From the NCBI RefSeq assembly GCF_009765705.1, contig NZ_LMUX01000017.1, positions 348,937 to 412,936 on the forward strand: DNA of 64,000 nt. Direction: 5' to 3'. The position numbers and the translations under genes are program-made. The first letter of the stretch is position 1, and every line of letters begins with the position of its first letter. A model generated the notes under the pieces. The model was given only the letters and a program-made list of their open reading frames with translations, was not told where the DNA came from and searched no databases. Shown here one piece after another: positions 19,021 to 27,076 of this stretch. The stretch is from Burkholderia sp. L27(2015) (lineage in GTDB: Bacteria; Pseudomonadota; Gammaproteobacteria; Burkholderiales; Burkholderiaceae).

Positions 19021-20358
19021 ATGGAAAATTATTTATTGTCACCCGGCCGCACTGTTAGCGTTGTCACTAGTTTTCACGCATCAGTGCATCGTCGCCGGGT
19101 CGACTTTTTTTTGACCAAAACCATTGAGCGATTCCAGGCGAATCAGGATTTTTTGACCTGCCTATACCTGTTCCTGGCATCAATGGCAATTCCATACCTT
19201 CCGGGATGTTTATCTTTTGTATTTCTGCAGAAATGGATCAATGAAGCCCATTTAAGCTTCGTCGATAATTTTGTTGGGAATATGTTTGGAAAAATTGAAA
19301 AATACCGAGACACCAAACTGAAGGATCGAGTTGGATCTGTTCTATCAAGAAATTCGTTTTCCGTCTTAAAAGATTACATTTCGTTTGTTCATGATCTAGC
19401 AAGCTTTTCATTGAACAGTGTGCTTAGTATGATTGTTATAGGATTTTTGCTTCCTTCGCGTCTGCTGTGGGGGTACGTTTTAAGCTTGATATTCTGTCTA
19501 TTTATCGTGGCCGGCTTGAGGAAATTAATTTCTGCGGCTTCCGCCAATTATGAAAATAGATATATCGCCTATTCTGAAATATTAGATCGGGGTTGGGAAA
19601 ATATCACTCTAGGCAACAGGCATAATCAGGATATATGGCAGCAACACAAAAGCGCCACAGGGAACTCTTTCTACGCAGCGTCTTACACGTTGCAGATTCT
19701 GAAACAAGGTGGAAACGTTCTCTTGGCCGCGGCTTCGCTCGGACCAACAATTTTCTTGATAGCTTCCATTGCGCGCGAGGGGCATGCAGTTTCATCTATT
19801 TTCGCTGCAGTAATCGTTAGTCTTACACGCATATTTTTGATCATTAATTCCCTCAGCTCGCTTGTTTACAAAGTGCTCGACTCGTCCTCGATGAGAGTAA
19901 GGTTGAACGTTCTGTTTGATACCGGATCATTGATTTCTGCAAGCAAGGGTACAGGCGCCGGTACCGTAAGCCGCATTGAAATCAACGGAAAGCCAGTCGC
20001 AAGTGCAATGCAAGTGGCGCAAATCGTGGCACAAGCCGGTAGCGGTCGATTCAAGATAACGGGTGCGAATGGCAGCGGAAAGTCGACTGTGCTGGTTTCA
20101 TTAAAAAATATATTTCAAGATGCGAGTTTTCTTTTCCCGGCACATCACGGTGATTTGATGTGGAAATCGGACGGCTCGGCTCTATCGACGGGACAAAAGA
20201 CCGGCAATTTTCTTAAGGAAATATTCGAAATTGAGGGGATAAAATATCTCTTACTCGACGAGTGGGACGCTAATTTGGACAGTGAAAAAAGACGTGCCAT
20301 CGACAACATATTGGATGAGCTTGGCAAAAGCAAAACGATTGTTGAGGTTCGACATTGA
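19021..20358 (+). CDS. ABC half-transporter with very short ATPase domain, frameshifted at poly-T
   Basis: The 445-residue frame has hydrophobic segments at about 43-72, 128-168, 232-252 and 258-285 and an ATPase domain from about 315. Walker A GANGSGKST is at 348-356, the signature LSTGQ at 388-392, Walker B and D-loop LLLDEWDANLD at 410-420. The last residue, His445, matches the switch histidine. Only about 31 residues separate Walker A from the signature, against roughly 90 in usual exporters, and nothing follows the histidine. The start shown lacks a ribosome binding site. A GTG at 19001 opens another frame encoding a convincing first membrane segment (AALLALSLVFTHQCIVAGSTFF). That frame stops at 19112, in a run of eight T (19105-19112); one more T would join the frames into 452 residues. 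Confidence 0.65.
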   Translation: MENYLLSPGRTVSVVTSFHASVHRRRVDFFLTKTIERFQANQDFLTCLYLFLASMAIPYLPGCLSFVFLQKWINEAHLSFVDNFVGNMFGKIEKYRDTKLKDRVGSVLSRNSFSVLKDYISFVHDLASFSLNSVLSMIVIGFLLPSRLLWGYVLSLIFCLFIVAGLRKLISAASANYENRYIAYSEILDRGWENITLGNRHNQDIWQQHKSATGNSFYAASYTLQILKQGGNVLLAAASLGPTIFLIASIAREGHAVSSIFAAVIVSLTRIFLIINSLSSLVYKVLDSSSMRVRLNVLFDTGSLISASKGTGAGTVSRIEINGKPVASAMQVAQIVAQAGSGRFKITGANGSGKSTVLVSLKNIFQDASFLFPAHHGDLMWKSDGSALSTGQKTGNFLKEIFEIEGIKYLLLDEWDANLDSEKRRAIDNILDELGKSKTIVEVRH

Positions 20359-20634
20359 CGACGTCATCGATGAACTGAGAGTAGAAAAAGGCACAGATCA
20401 AACATCTCCTCATGCCCGCCTATGGTCCTCGAGGTCGACCGCACTTGCTGTGATCGCCACGCACGCCATCGAACGATAATCGCTGCCCTCACTTTCGTGA
20501 CGATTGGCTCCTCCGAAGAATTACCCGCACCATCCGACAATCAAAGCATTGGCCGATATGATGGTCAAAGGAAGTGTCGTGTCAGCGACGGACGCAAGCC
20601 TTAAACATCGACAGAGACACCGGTAAGCCCTACC

Positions 20635-20685
20635 TTGACAAACCCTGATCGCGGTCATAGGATGGTTTTTAGATACCGGTAACAT
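20635..20685 (+). promoter_or_regulatory. Promoter and LacI-type operator of the catabolic operon
   Basis: TTGACA (20635-20640), 17 bases, TAGGAT (20658-20663), then the operator AGATACCGGTAACAT (20671-20685) across the expected start of transcription. The same arrangement occurs at two other promoters in this region. The operator resembles the ATGTTACCGGTAACAT-type sites of GntR proteins of the LacI family. Confidence 0.8.
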
Positions 20686-20703
20686 TTTTCTCTGGAGAGG
20701 ACT

Positions 20704-21963
20704 ATGGGCAGCACCATGTCGGAGAAGATCCTCGCCGTGGCAGCCGGGCGGAATCAGGTGATGGCGGGCGAAATCGTGACGGCGCGGGTCGACCTGGCCA
20801 TGGCAAACGACTTCACCGCACCCCTTGCTCTCGAGAGTATGCGTTCCGCCGGGATAGACCGCGTGTTCGATCCCGAGCGCGTCTGCATCGTGGCCGGTCG
20901 TCACGCTCCATTTCGCGATAGCGCCCTCGCGGGCGCCGTTGCCTCGCTCGAGCGCTTCTGCAAATCGCAGGGCATACACAACTTCTTTGGATACGGCGAG
21001 GGCATGGATCACGCCCTCGTTCCCGAACTTGGCTTGATCCGGCCCGGCATGCTGGTATGCAATGCCGACTCCCATACGTGCACCTACGGCGCGCTAGGCG
21101 CCTTCGGCGTGCCGATGGGTTCCACGGACATGGCTTACATATTCGCCTTCGGCGAAACATGGCTACGCGTGCCCGAAACGATCCGGGTCGTATATAGCGG
21201 CGAGCTGCAGCCCTTCGTGACCAGCAAAGACATGATACTCACGACCGTCGGCCGCCTCGGCGTGGACGGTGCCCGCTATAAGGCAATCGAATTCAGCGGG
21301 CCGGCGCTTGCCAAACTTTCCGTCGACGAGCGCTTTACGATTACCAATATGGCGATCGAGATGGGCGCAAAAACCGGGATGATAGCGCCGGATGCCGTCA
21401 CCGCGGCTTATCTCGCCACGCGCACCCCTGTGCCCTGGGCGCCGGTGCTTAGCGACACGGACGCTGTTTTCGAGCAGACCATAGAGATCGATGTCTCCCA
21501 CCTCCCCCCGGTCGTCGCCAGGCCTTTTAACCCGAGCGACGTCGTGCCTGTCACAGAAGTCGCCGGGACCAAGGTCACGCAGGTCACGATCGGAACCTGT
21601 ACGAACGGTCGCATCATCGATCTGGAACAGGCGGCGCAGCTTCTGCGCGGCAAGAAAGTCGCCAAAGGCACAAGGCTGCTTGTCACGCCGGCAAGCAACA
21701 TCGTCTACCAGCAGGCGAGGGAAAAGGGATTGCTCGACGTTTTCCTGACAGCCGGGGCCATCGTCAACCCACCCGGGTGCGGACCTTGTGCCGGCATCCA
21801 CATGGGCGTGCTCGGCGAGACCGACGTCTGTCTGGCCACGCACAACCGGAACTTCCACGGCCGCATGGGTCACAAGGACGCACAGATTTACCTGGCGAGC
21901 CCCTATGTCGCCGCGGCAACCGCAGTTGCCGGCGCGATCGCCGATCCACGGGAGATGCTGTGA
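20704..21963 (+). CDS. Aconitase-family hydro-lyase large subunit (LeuC/HacA type)
   Basis: This 419-residue protein belongs to the 3-isopropylmalate dehydratase/homoaconitase large-subunit family, in the short archaeal-type form. Iron-sulfur cluster cysteines are visible in TIGTCTNGRIIDL and in NPPGCGPCAGIHMG. Other blocks are 'MDHALVPELGLIRPGMLVCNADSHTCTYGALGAFGVPMGSTD'. It isomerises or dehydrates a malate-type hydroxy acid together with the small subunit, whose start overlaps its stop. Being next to BKACE and a carboxylate binding protein, and under a catabolic repressor site, it is unlikely to serve leucine biosynthesis. Dimethylmalate-type substrates are a possible analogy; the true one is unknown. 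Confidence 0.85.
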   Translation: MGSTMSEKILAVAAGRNQVMAGEIVTARVDLAMANDFTAPLALESMRSAGIDRVFDPERVCIVAGRHAPFRDSALAGAVASLERFCKSQGIHNFFGYGEGMDHALVPELGLIRPGMLVCNADSHTCTYGALGAFGVPMGSTDMAYIFAFGETWLRVPETIRVVYSGELQPFVTSKDMILTTVGRLGVDGARYKAIEFSGPALAKLSVDERFTITNMAIEMGAKTGMIAPDAVTAAYLATRTPVPWAPVLSDTDAVFEQTIEIDVSHLPPVVARPFNPSDVVPVTEVAGTKVTQVTIGTCTNGRIIDLEQAAQLLRGKKVAKGTRLLVTPASNIVYQQAREKGLLDVFLTAGAIVNPPGCGPCAGIHMGVLGETDVCLATHNRNFHGRMGHKDAQIYLASPYVAAATAVAGAIADPREML

Positions 21964-22472
21964 TGCGCTACGAAGGTGTCATCCATTGCTTTGGCGATCA
22001 TATCGACACGGATGTGATCATTCCTGCCACCTATATGACAGTGGACGACCCCGCACATTTGGCACGGCATTGCTTTGAGCCGGTGGCACCCGACTTTGCG
22101 GCACGAGTGACGCCGGGCGATCTCGTGTTTGCCGGAGAGAATTTCGGCTGTGGAAGTTCGCGCGAGCATGCGCCCATCGCCATCAAGGCAGCCGGCATCA
22201 GTTGTGTCGTCGCCGCGAGCTTCGCGCGCATCTTCTATCGCAGCGCAATCAATATCGGCCTGCCGGCTGTGGTGTGTCCTGCCGCGGTTGCCGCGGCCAA
22301 GGACGGTATGCGCGCCGTGGTGGATCTTGAAGCCGGTACCGTCAGCGTTGGCGATCAGCAATACACGATCGCCCCATTTTCACCGGAAGTCCTGGCCATC
22401 ATCGAGGCCGGTGGACTCGTCGCCTCCATGAAAAAGAAATGGATGGCACGGCAAACGGAGATTCACCCATGA
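21963..22472 (+). CDS. Aconitase-family hydro-lyase small subunit (LeuD type)
   Basis: This 169-residue swivel-domain subunit has the family block '[14 protein letters not shown]' near residue 12 and the substrate-binding loop '[22 protein letters not shown]' near residue 58. The ATG overlaps the large-subunit stop in TGATG, so the subunits are coupled. Its length is standard for LeuD of the archaeal type. The end overlaps the start of the BKACE gene by 4 bp. Confidence 0.88.
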   Translation: MRYEGVIHCFGDHIDTDVIIPATYMTVDDPAHLARHCFEPVAPDFAARVTPGDLVFAGENFGCGSSREHAPIAIKAAGISCVVAASFARIFYRSAINIGLPAVVCPAAVAAAKDGMRAVVDLEAGTVSVGDQQYTIAPFSPEVLAIIEAGGLVASMKKKWMARQTEIHP

Positions 22473-23317
22473 ACCCGCTCATCATCTGCGCTGCGGTAAC
22501 CGGCGGCGCACCCGCCCGCTCGAAAAGCCCCCACCACCCGGTCACGCCGCATGAGGTTGCCGAGGCGGCGGTCGCCTGCTGGCGTGCCGGTGCCGCCATG
22601 GTTCATCTCCACGCCAGACGCGAGGACGGCAGCACGACAATGGACCTGGCCGACTATCGCGAGACCGTCGACCGGATTACGGCCACCGGTTGCGACGCTA
22701 TCATCAATCTGAGCGCCGGCGATAATGGCGGGCGCGCTGACCACACGCAACGACTGAGCATCGCCGAATCGGGTGCCGACATGGTTTCGCTCGATGCGGG
22801 CTCGTTCAATATCGGCGAGCGACTCTACGACAACCGGCCCAGCTATCTGCGCGAGATGGCAACGCGCATGAAGGCGCTAGGCATCAGGCCGGAGGTCGAG
22901 CTGTTCGACCTCGGTCACTTCCACTTCCTCCAGACGCTGGTGTCCGAAGGACTGTTGAGCGCGCCCGCCTACATTCAGTTCGTCTTCGGCGCACCGGGTG
23001 CACTGCCGCCCGATGTGCGATTATTGCCATTGCTTCTGGAGCACCTGCCCAGCGGCGCACAGTGGGCGGTCTCGGCCCAGACCGGCGACCATCAAAAACA
23101 TCTCGCGCTCGAGATGTGCGCCTTCACCCAAGACGGCCATGTGCGCACGGGAATGGAAGATTATGTCCACGTTCGTCCTGGAGAACTCGCGAAGACCAAC
23201 GCCGACATGGTGGAGCAGTGGGTCGCAACCGCCCAGATCTGGGGCCGTCCCGTCGCCTCTCCCGAAACCGCCCGTCAAATGCTCGGGATAAAACACGTGC
23301 AACACTCCACGGTGTAG
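22469..23317 (+). CDS. Beta-keto acid cleavage enzyme (BKACE, DUF849 family)
   Basis: This 282-residue TIM-barrel enzyme belongs to the BKACE family, whose founding member is the 3-keto-5-aminohexanoate cleavage enzyme. It joins a beta-keto acid with acetyl-CoA to give acetoacetate and a new CoA thioester. The Zn-binding HLH motif is in AAMVHLHARREDGS. The C-terminal metal and substrate block is 'QDGHVRTGMEDYVHVRPGELAKTNADMVEQ'. The ATG at 22469 overlaps the LeuD-type stop. The family has many substrate groups, so the sequence shows the reaction type but not the substrate. It follows a hydro-lyase, which suggests the acid is dehydrated or isomerised before cleavage. Confidence 0.88.
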   Translation: MNPLIICAAVTGGAPARSKSPHHPVTPHEVAEAAVACWRAGAAMVHLHARREDGSTTMDLADYRETVDRITATGCDAIINLSAGDNGGRADHTQRLSIAESGADMVSLDAGSFNIGERLYDNRPSYLREMATRMKALGIRPEVELFDLGHFHFLQTLVSEGLLSAPAYIQFVFGAPGALPPDVRLLPLLLEHLPSGAQWAVSAQTGDHQKHLALEMCAFTQDGHVRTGMEDYVHVRPGELAKTNADMVEQWVATAQIWGRPVASPETARQMLGIKHVQHSTV

Positions 23318-23375
23318 TCGTAGCGCTGTAGTTGTGTAGCCGTGTAGTAATTTACCGCCTGGTGAGGCAAACGAA

Positions 23376-24347
23376 ATGACACACGTCCGCGCCATCTTGC
23401 TGCTCTGTGCAGCACTCTGTTGCTGCGGTTCAGTTGTCGCGGTCGCACAGGAATATCCAAACAAGCCGGTGCGTATCGTGGTGGGCTTTTCGGCGGGTGG
23501 ATCGGGCGATACCGTCGCGCGAATGCTTGCGAGAAACCTGGGCGACCTGTGGGGACAGTCGGTGATCGTCGACAATCGCCCCGGCGCCGGCGGCCTCATC
23601 GGCGCAAACCTGGTAGCCAAGGCGCCGCCTGATGGCTATACGCTGCTGCTCGGTGATATCAGCACCAACGCGATTGCCGCAAGCTTGTACACGCATTTGC
23701 CGTTCGATCCCATCAACGACTTCGTCCAAGTCACGCGGCTCGTCACGTTTCCGCTCGTGTTGGTCGTGCCCACCTCTTCGTCAATCACGTCGCTTAAGGA
23801 CCTGATCGCGCAAGCAAAGGCGAAGCCCGGCATGCTCAGGTATAGCTCGGCCGGCGTGGGCACATCGCCACACGTTTTCATCGAAATGATGAATCAGATG
23901 GCGGGCATCAACACCGAGGCCATCCAATACAAAGGTGCGGCCCCGGCGATCATGGGCCTCATGTCGGGAGACGTGGAATTTTCGGAGAGTTCCGCATCGA
24001 CCGCGCAGGCACAGATTCAAGCGGGAAAACTTCGCGGGATTGCCGTTACCGGGCCTCGCGCGCTTCCAGCTTTGCCCGGCGTGCCACCGGTATCCAGCGT
24101 GGTCCCCGGCTACGACGCGGTGTCTTTTCACGGCTTGCATGCGCCGGCAAAAACACCGCCGGAGATCGTGGCGAAACTGCAGCGCGATGTCGCTACGGTC
24201 ATGCACCGCCCAGAAGTGACGGCGTATTTTAATGGCCTATCCATGGACGTCGCGGTGATGTCCACCGCCGACTACACCGCGTTCATCAAGCAGCAGACCG
24301 AACTTTGGCGCAAGGTCACGCGCACTGCGAATATGCATGCTGACTGA
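23376..24347 (+). CDS. TctC/Bug-family periplasmic carboxylate-binding protein
   Basis: This 323-residue protein has a signal peptide (MTHVRAILLLCAALCCCGSV followed by VAVAQ) and typical Bug-family blocks: 'YPNKPVRIVVGFSAGGSGDTVARML', 'VIVDNRPGAGGLIGANLVAKAPPDGYTLLL' and 'ALPGVPPVSSVVPGYDAVSFHGLHAPAKTP'. Such proteins bind carboxylates for tripartite tricarboxylate transporters. No TctA or TctB membrane gene is nearby, so it either uses a distant membrane pair or acts as a sensor. It lies in the BKACE operon, 58 bp after that gene; the spacer holds five short GTAG repeats. Confidence 0.85.
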   Translation: MTHVRAILLLCAALCCCGSVVAVAQEYPNKPVRIVVGFSAGGSGDTVARMLARNLGDLWGQSVIVDNRPGAGGLIGANLVAKAPPDGYTLLLGDISTNAIAASLYTHLPFDPINDFVQVTRLVTFPLVLVVPTSSSITSLKDLIAQAKAKPGMLRYSSAGVGTSPHVFIEMMNQMAGINTEAIQYKGAAPAIMGLMSGDVEFSESSASTAQAQIQAGKLRGIAVTGPRALPALPGVPPVSSVVPGYDAVSFHGLHAPAKTPPEIVAKLQRDVATVMHRPEVTAYFNGLSMDVAVMSTADYTAFIKQQTELWRKVTRTANMHAD

Positions 24348-24411
24348 GCTTGCCGCCTTAGACCCACAACGGTGCGAATGCGCGCAGTCGTGCCCGGCTC
24401 TCGGAGAGATC

Positions 24412-24849
24412 ATGCTAAGCCTCGAAGACCGACTTGCCATCCAGGGACTCTATGCCCGTCATAACATCTTCGTGGATCTAGGCGACTATGAGAACTGGGC
24501 GAACTGCTTCACCGAAGACGGCATTTCTCATACAAGCACCCTAACGCAGGGGCGCGCTGCATTGATTGCACATGGAAGAGCGCGCTTTGAAGCGCGCGCG
24601 ACTGAACCCTGGACCTATCCCCAACACTGGAACACCAATCTCGTCATCGAGGGCAACGAAGAAACGGCGTATGGGATGTGCTATATGACTCGCGTTGTCA
24701 AAATGAAGGACACCGGCGAATATGTTACGACCCATCTCGGCATCTATCAGGACGAGATCGTCAAGCAAAATGGCCGATGGGCGTTCAAGAAACGCAAACT
24801 TCATCTTGATGCGCCCCCGCCGTCAAGTGCGATTCCAAAGCGGGCTTGA
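24412..24849 (+). CDS. SnoaL-like (NTF2 fold) protein
   Basis: This 145-residue protein has the SnoaL-like pattern: 'EDRLAIQGLYARHNIFVDLGDYENWANCFTEDGISH' at the N-terminus, 'TYPQHWNTNLVIEG' in the middle, and 'YQDEIVKQNGRWAFKKRKLHLD' at the end. Relatives include isomerases, hydratases and dehydratases with a conical pocket. The ATG at 24412 follows GGAGAG at good spacing; an earlier in-frame ATG at 24337 overlaps the TctC gene. As last gene of the operon it may act on an intermediate of the same pathway. Confidence 0.78.
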   Translation: MLSLEDRLAIQGLYARHNIFVDLGDYENWANCFTEDGISHTSTLTQGRAALIAHGRARFEARATEPWTYPQHWNTNLVIEGNEETAYGMCYMTRVVKMKDTGEYVTTHLGIYQDEIVKQNGRWAFKKRKLHLDAPPPSSAIPKRA

Positions 24850-24893
24850 TTGGCCGTAGCGTTCGCGGGACGCGGGCCCGATTCGGTTGCTTC

Positions 24894-25682
24894 CTATTCG
24901 GTTTGCTGGGTCCACACTGCGTTCGGCATGGGCAAGCGCTCGAACAACGGCTGGGCCGCGGCGAGTCGGTTTTGTTGATCCACTTTGTCCAAACGCCACA
25001 AAACTTGTCGCAGGTGTTGCCCGCTATGCCACGCGGTGCGCTCGAGCAAACCATGGATGCTTTGCTGACCGTAGTAAACGTCTGCCGGGGCATCCCACGG
25101 ATAGCTTTGCACATTCTGTTTGAGCCACGCGCAGACCCATTGCTTGATATCGTTGCCATAGGCCAACAAGTCCTCCAGCGTCTTGCGCTCCGGCGCCGGG
25201 AGATGTTGATAGGACGCGAACGTCACCGGCACGCCCTCATCATGTTTGAGGAAGGTCTCGACGATGTGGAATACGTGAAAGTACAGGTCCGCATAGGTTC
25301 GCCCTTGACCGCCGGGTATCTCCTCGGCCAGGATTTCGGGCTTCAGGTTATGGCCTTCTTCAAGCCCTTTATTCAGGATAGCCTCTACCCGCTCGCCCAA
25401 GACCTCAGGCGACAATGGCCCCGGTGCAGTGAAGTCGATCCCGCAGAGCTGAGCGACATCTTTTAGCGCTTGGCCATCGGCCCATTGCTGGCCTATCTGA
25501 ACGATAGGAACACGCCGTACTCCGAGTGATGCCAAATCGGCCAGGGCGGTCAGATCGTCATGGATATTTCTGGATTCGAAAGCAACGCCATGCGAGGTCA
25601 GATATTCCTTGACGCGCAGGCAACTGCTGCACCCGGGCACCCAATAGACGTTGACCGGAGGACGGATCGCTGTGTCAGTCAT
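24894..25682 (-). CDS. Glutaredoxin-DinB two-domain protein
   Basis: This is a 262-residue protein with two domains. Residues about 10-85 are glutaredoxin-like with the redox motif CSSC in 'VYWVPGCSSCLRVKEYLTSHGV' and the cis-Pro segment 'VRRVPIVQIG'. Residues about 110-250 look like a DinB/YfiT four-helix metal-binding domain, with histidines in 'YFHVFHIVETFLKHDEG' and 'ERTAWHSGQHLRQVLWRLDKV'. DinB-fold enzymes often use low-molecular-weight thiols, so a glutaredoxin partner fits a thiol-dependent transferase or a glutathione-conjugate reaction. It is convergent with the SnoaL gene and downstream of the lacI-type gene on the same strand. Confidence 0.78.
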   Translation of the reverse strand: MTDTAIRPPVNVYWVPGCSSCLRVKEYLTSHGVAFESRNIHDDLTALADLASLGVRRVPIVQIGQQWADGQALKDVAQLCGIDFTAPGPLSPEVLGERVEAILNKGLEEGHNLKPEILAEEIPGGQGRTYADLYFHVFHIVETFLKHDEGVPVTFASYQHLPAPERKTLEDLLAYGNDIKQWVCAWLKQNVQSYPWDAPADVYYGQQSIHGLLERTAWHSGQHLRQVLWRLDKVDQQNRLAAAQPLFERLPMPNAVWTQQTE

Positions 25683-25785
25683 GGCTACTCCTTCATGCCG
25701 TCACCCTCAAGATAGAAAACGGCTTAACTAGTATAGGACTTCCTGCACCTGCCATCGCACGATCAGACTCTCCGATTGCCTTGTA

Positions 25786-26805
25786 TCAAGTGCTTGCGCG
25801 CGGCATCACGGAAAAGCCGACATCCACGCGCTCGGGTCCGACACTTTTGCCCTCGATGCGGGCGAGAATAATACGACCGACGATCTTGCCGATCTCACCG
25901 CGCGGAATTTCCAACGTGGTTAGGGTAGGAACGACCTGCGTCGCCATTTCGAAATCGTCGAACCCGGCGATCGCAACGCGGCCCGGTACGCTCAAACCAC
26001 GTCTCTGGCACTCGAACAGCGCGCCAATCGCCAACACGTCACCGCAAAAAAAAATGGCGTCGATCTGCGGGCGCTTCTCCAATAGCTCGACCAGCGCTGT
26101 AGCCCCCGCGTCAAAGCCGCCTGACGTATCCATCATCAAATCCGTGTCGGGCTTCTTACCCGCTTGGCGAAGCGCTGCGAGGTAGCCACGGCGCCGCTCA
26201 CGAGACCGCTCGTTGTTGTCGATAAAAACGGTGACCAACGCAATTTGACGATAACCGCGCTCGAGCAGATGCAGGGTCATGGCTTTTGCGGCCAGGAAGT
26301 TCGAAAAGCTCACGACGCTATCCAACGGTCGGCGAACCACATTTCCCGTCTCGACGATAGGGATGCCGGCTCGCTCAAGCAGTCGCGTGGCACGCTCGCT
26401 GTGTGTCGTGCTGTGCAACAGCAAGCCGCAGGGGCGCTGGGCCAGGAAGCTTTCGATCATCCGCTCTTCGGCTTCCTCCGAATAGCCGCATGCGCCGACC
26501 ATCAACGAGTAGCCGCTGCTGCCCAGTTGTTCGGCCATGCCTTGCAACATGCTCGAAAACAGCGAGTTGCGTATGCTCGGGACGATGGCGGCCGCGACGT
26601 TGGTGCGGTTGGAAGAGAGGCTGCCGGCGATCTGGTTGGGCACGTAGCCGAGCTCTTCGATTGCCGCAGCTATCTTCAGTCGCGTTTGCTCGGATACCGT
26701 CTCGGGCAAGCGTAGCGCGCGCGATACCGTCATCTTCGAAACGCCCGCAAGGTTTGCGAGATCGATCAGTTTGGTATTGGAGCTGGTGACGGATCGCTTG
26801 GGCAT
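25786..26805 (-). CDS. LacI family repressor, GntR-like
   Basis: This 339-residue protein has an N-terminal LacI helix-turn-helix ('LIDLANLAGVSKMTVSRALRLPETVSEQTRLKIAAAIEELGYVPNQIAGSLSS', residues 13-65) and a periplasmic-binding-protein-like effector domain ('AIFFCGDVLAIGALFECQRRGLSVPGRVAIAGFDDFEMA'). It resembles gluconate repressor GntR. E. coli GntR binds ATGTTACCGGTAACAT-type sites, and three promoters around this gene carry the closely similar AGATACCGGTAACAT, so it is the likely repressor of all three. Its own start lies about 180 bp from the operator of the divergent ABC operon. Confidence 0.87.
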   Translation of the reverse strand: MPKRSVTSSNTKLIDLANLAGVSKMTVSRALRLPETVSEQTRLKIAAAIEELGYVPNQIAGSLSSNRTNVAAAIVPSIRNSLFSSMLQGMAEQLGSSGYSLMVGACGYSEEAEERMIESFLAQRPCGLLLHSTTHSERATRLLERAGIPIVETGNVVRRPLDSVVSFSNFLAAKAMTLHLLERGYRQIALVTVFIDNNERSRERRRGYLAALRQAGKKPDTDLMMDTSGGFDAGATALVELLEKRPQIDAIFFCGDVLAIGALFECQRRGLSVPGRVAIAGFDDFEMATQVVPTLTTLEIPRGEIGKIVGRIILARIEGKSVGPERVDVGFSVMPRAST

Positions 26806-26954
26806 AGGCGGGAAGCAGGTAACTCAATCGGGAAATAGGAAATATCGCAGCTCGTCAGTGCTTTGTTCACGAGCGCATCAACAAGTACATTAACAAGTGC
26901 ATTGGCCGCCCTGCGGCGACCTTGAACCTCGGCCGCGACCTCGGTACCCCCAAC

Positions 26955-27003
26955 TTGACAAAGCAGGAGGCCAGTCATAGCATACATCAGATACCGGTAA
27001 CAT
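26955..27003 (+). promoter_or_regulatory. Promoter and LacI-type operator of ABC ATPase-permease operon
   Basis: TTGACA (26955-26960), 17 bases, TAGCAT (26978-26983), then AGATACCGGTAACAT (26989-27003). The spacer ends in AGTCA just before the -10, as GTCA does in the sister promoters. The operator overlaps the expected transcription start, which fits repression. Confidence 0.82.
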
Positions 27004-27076
27004 CAACTCGAAAAGAGAATGGTCACGCGTGGCAATCTGGCGCGATGCAGTCGCTTCTTTGCCAAGGAAGACATCC

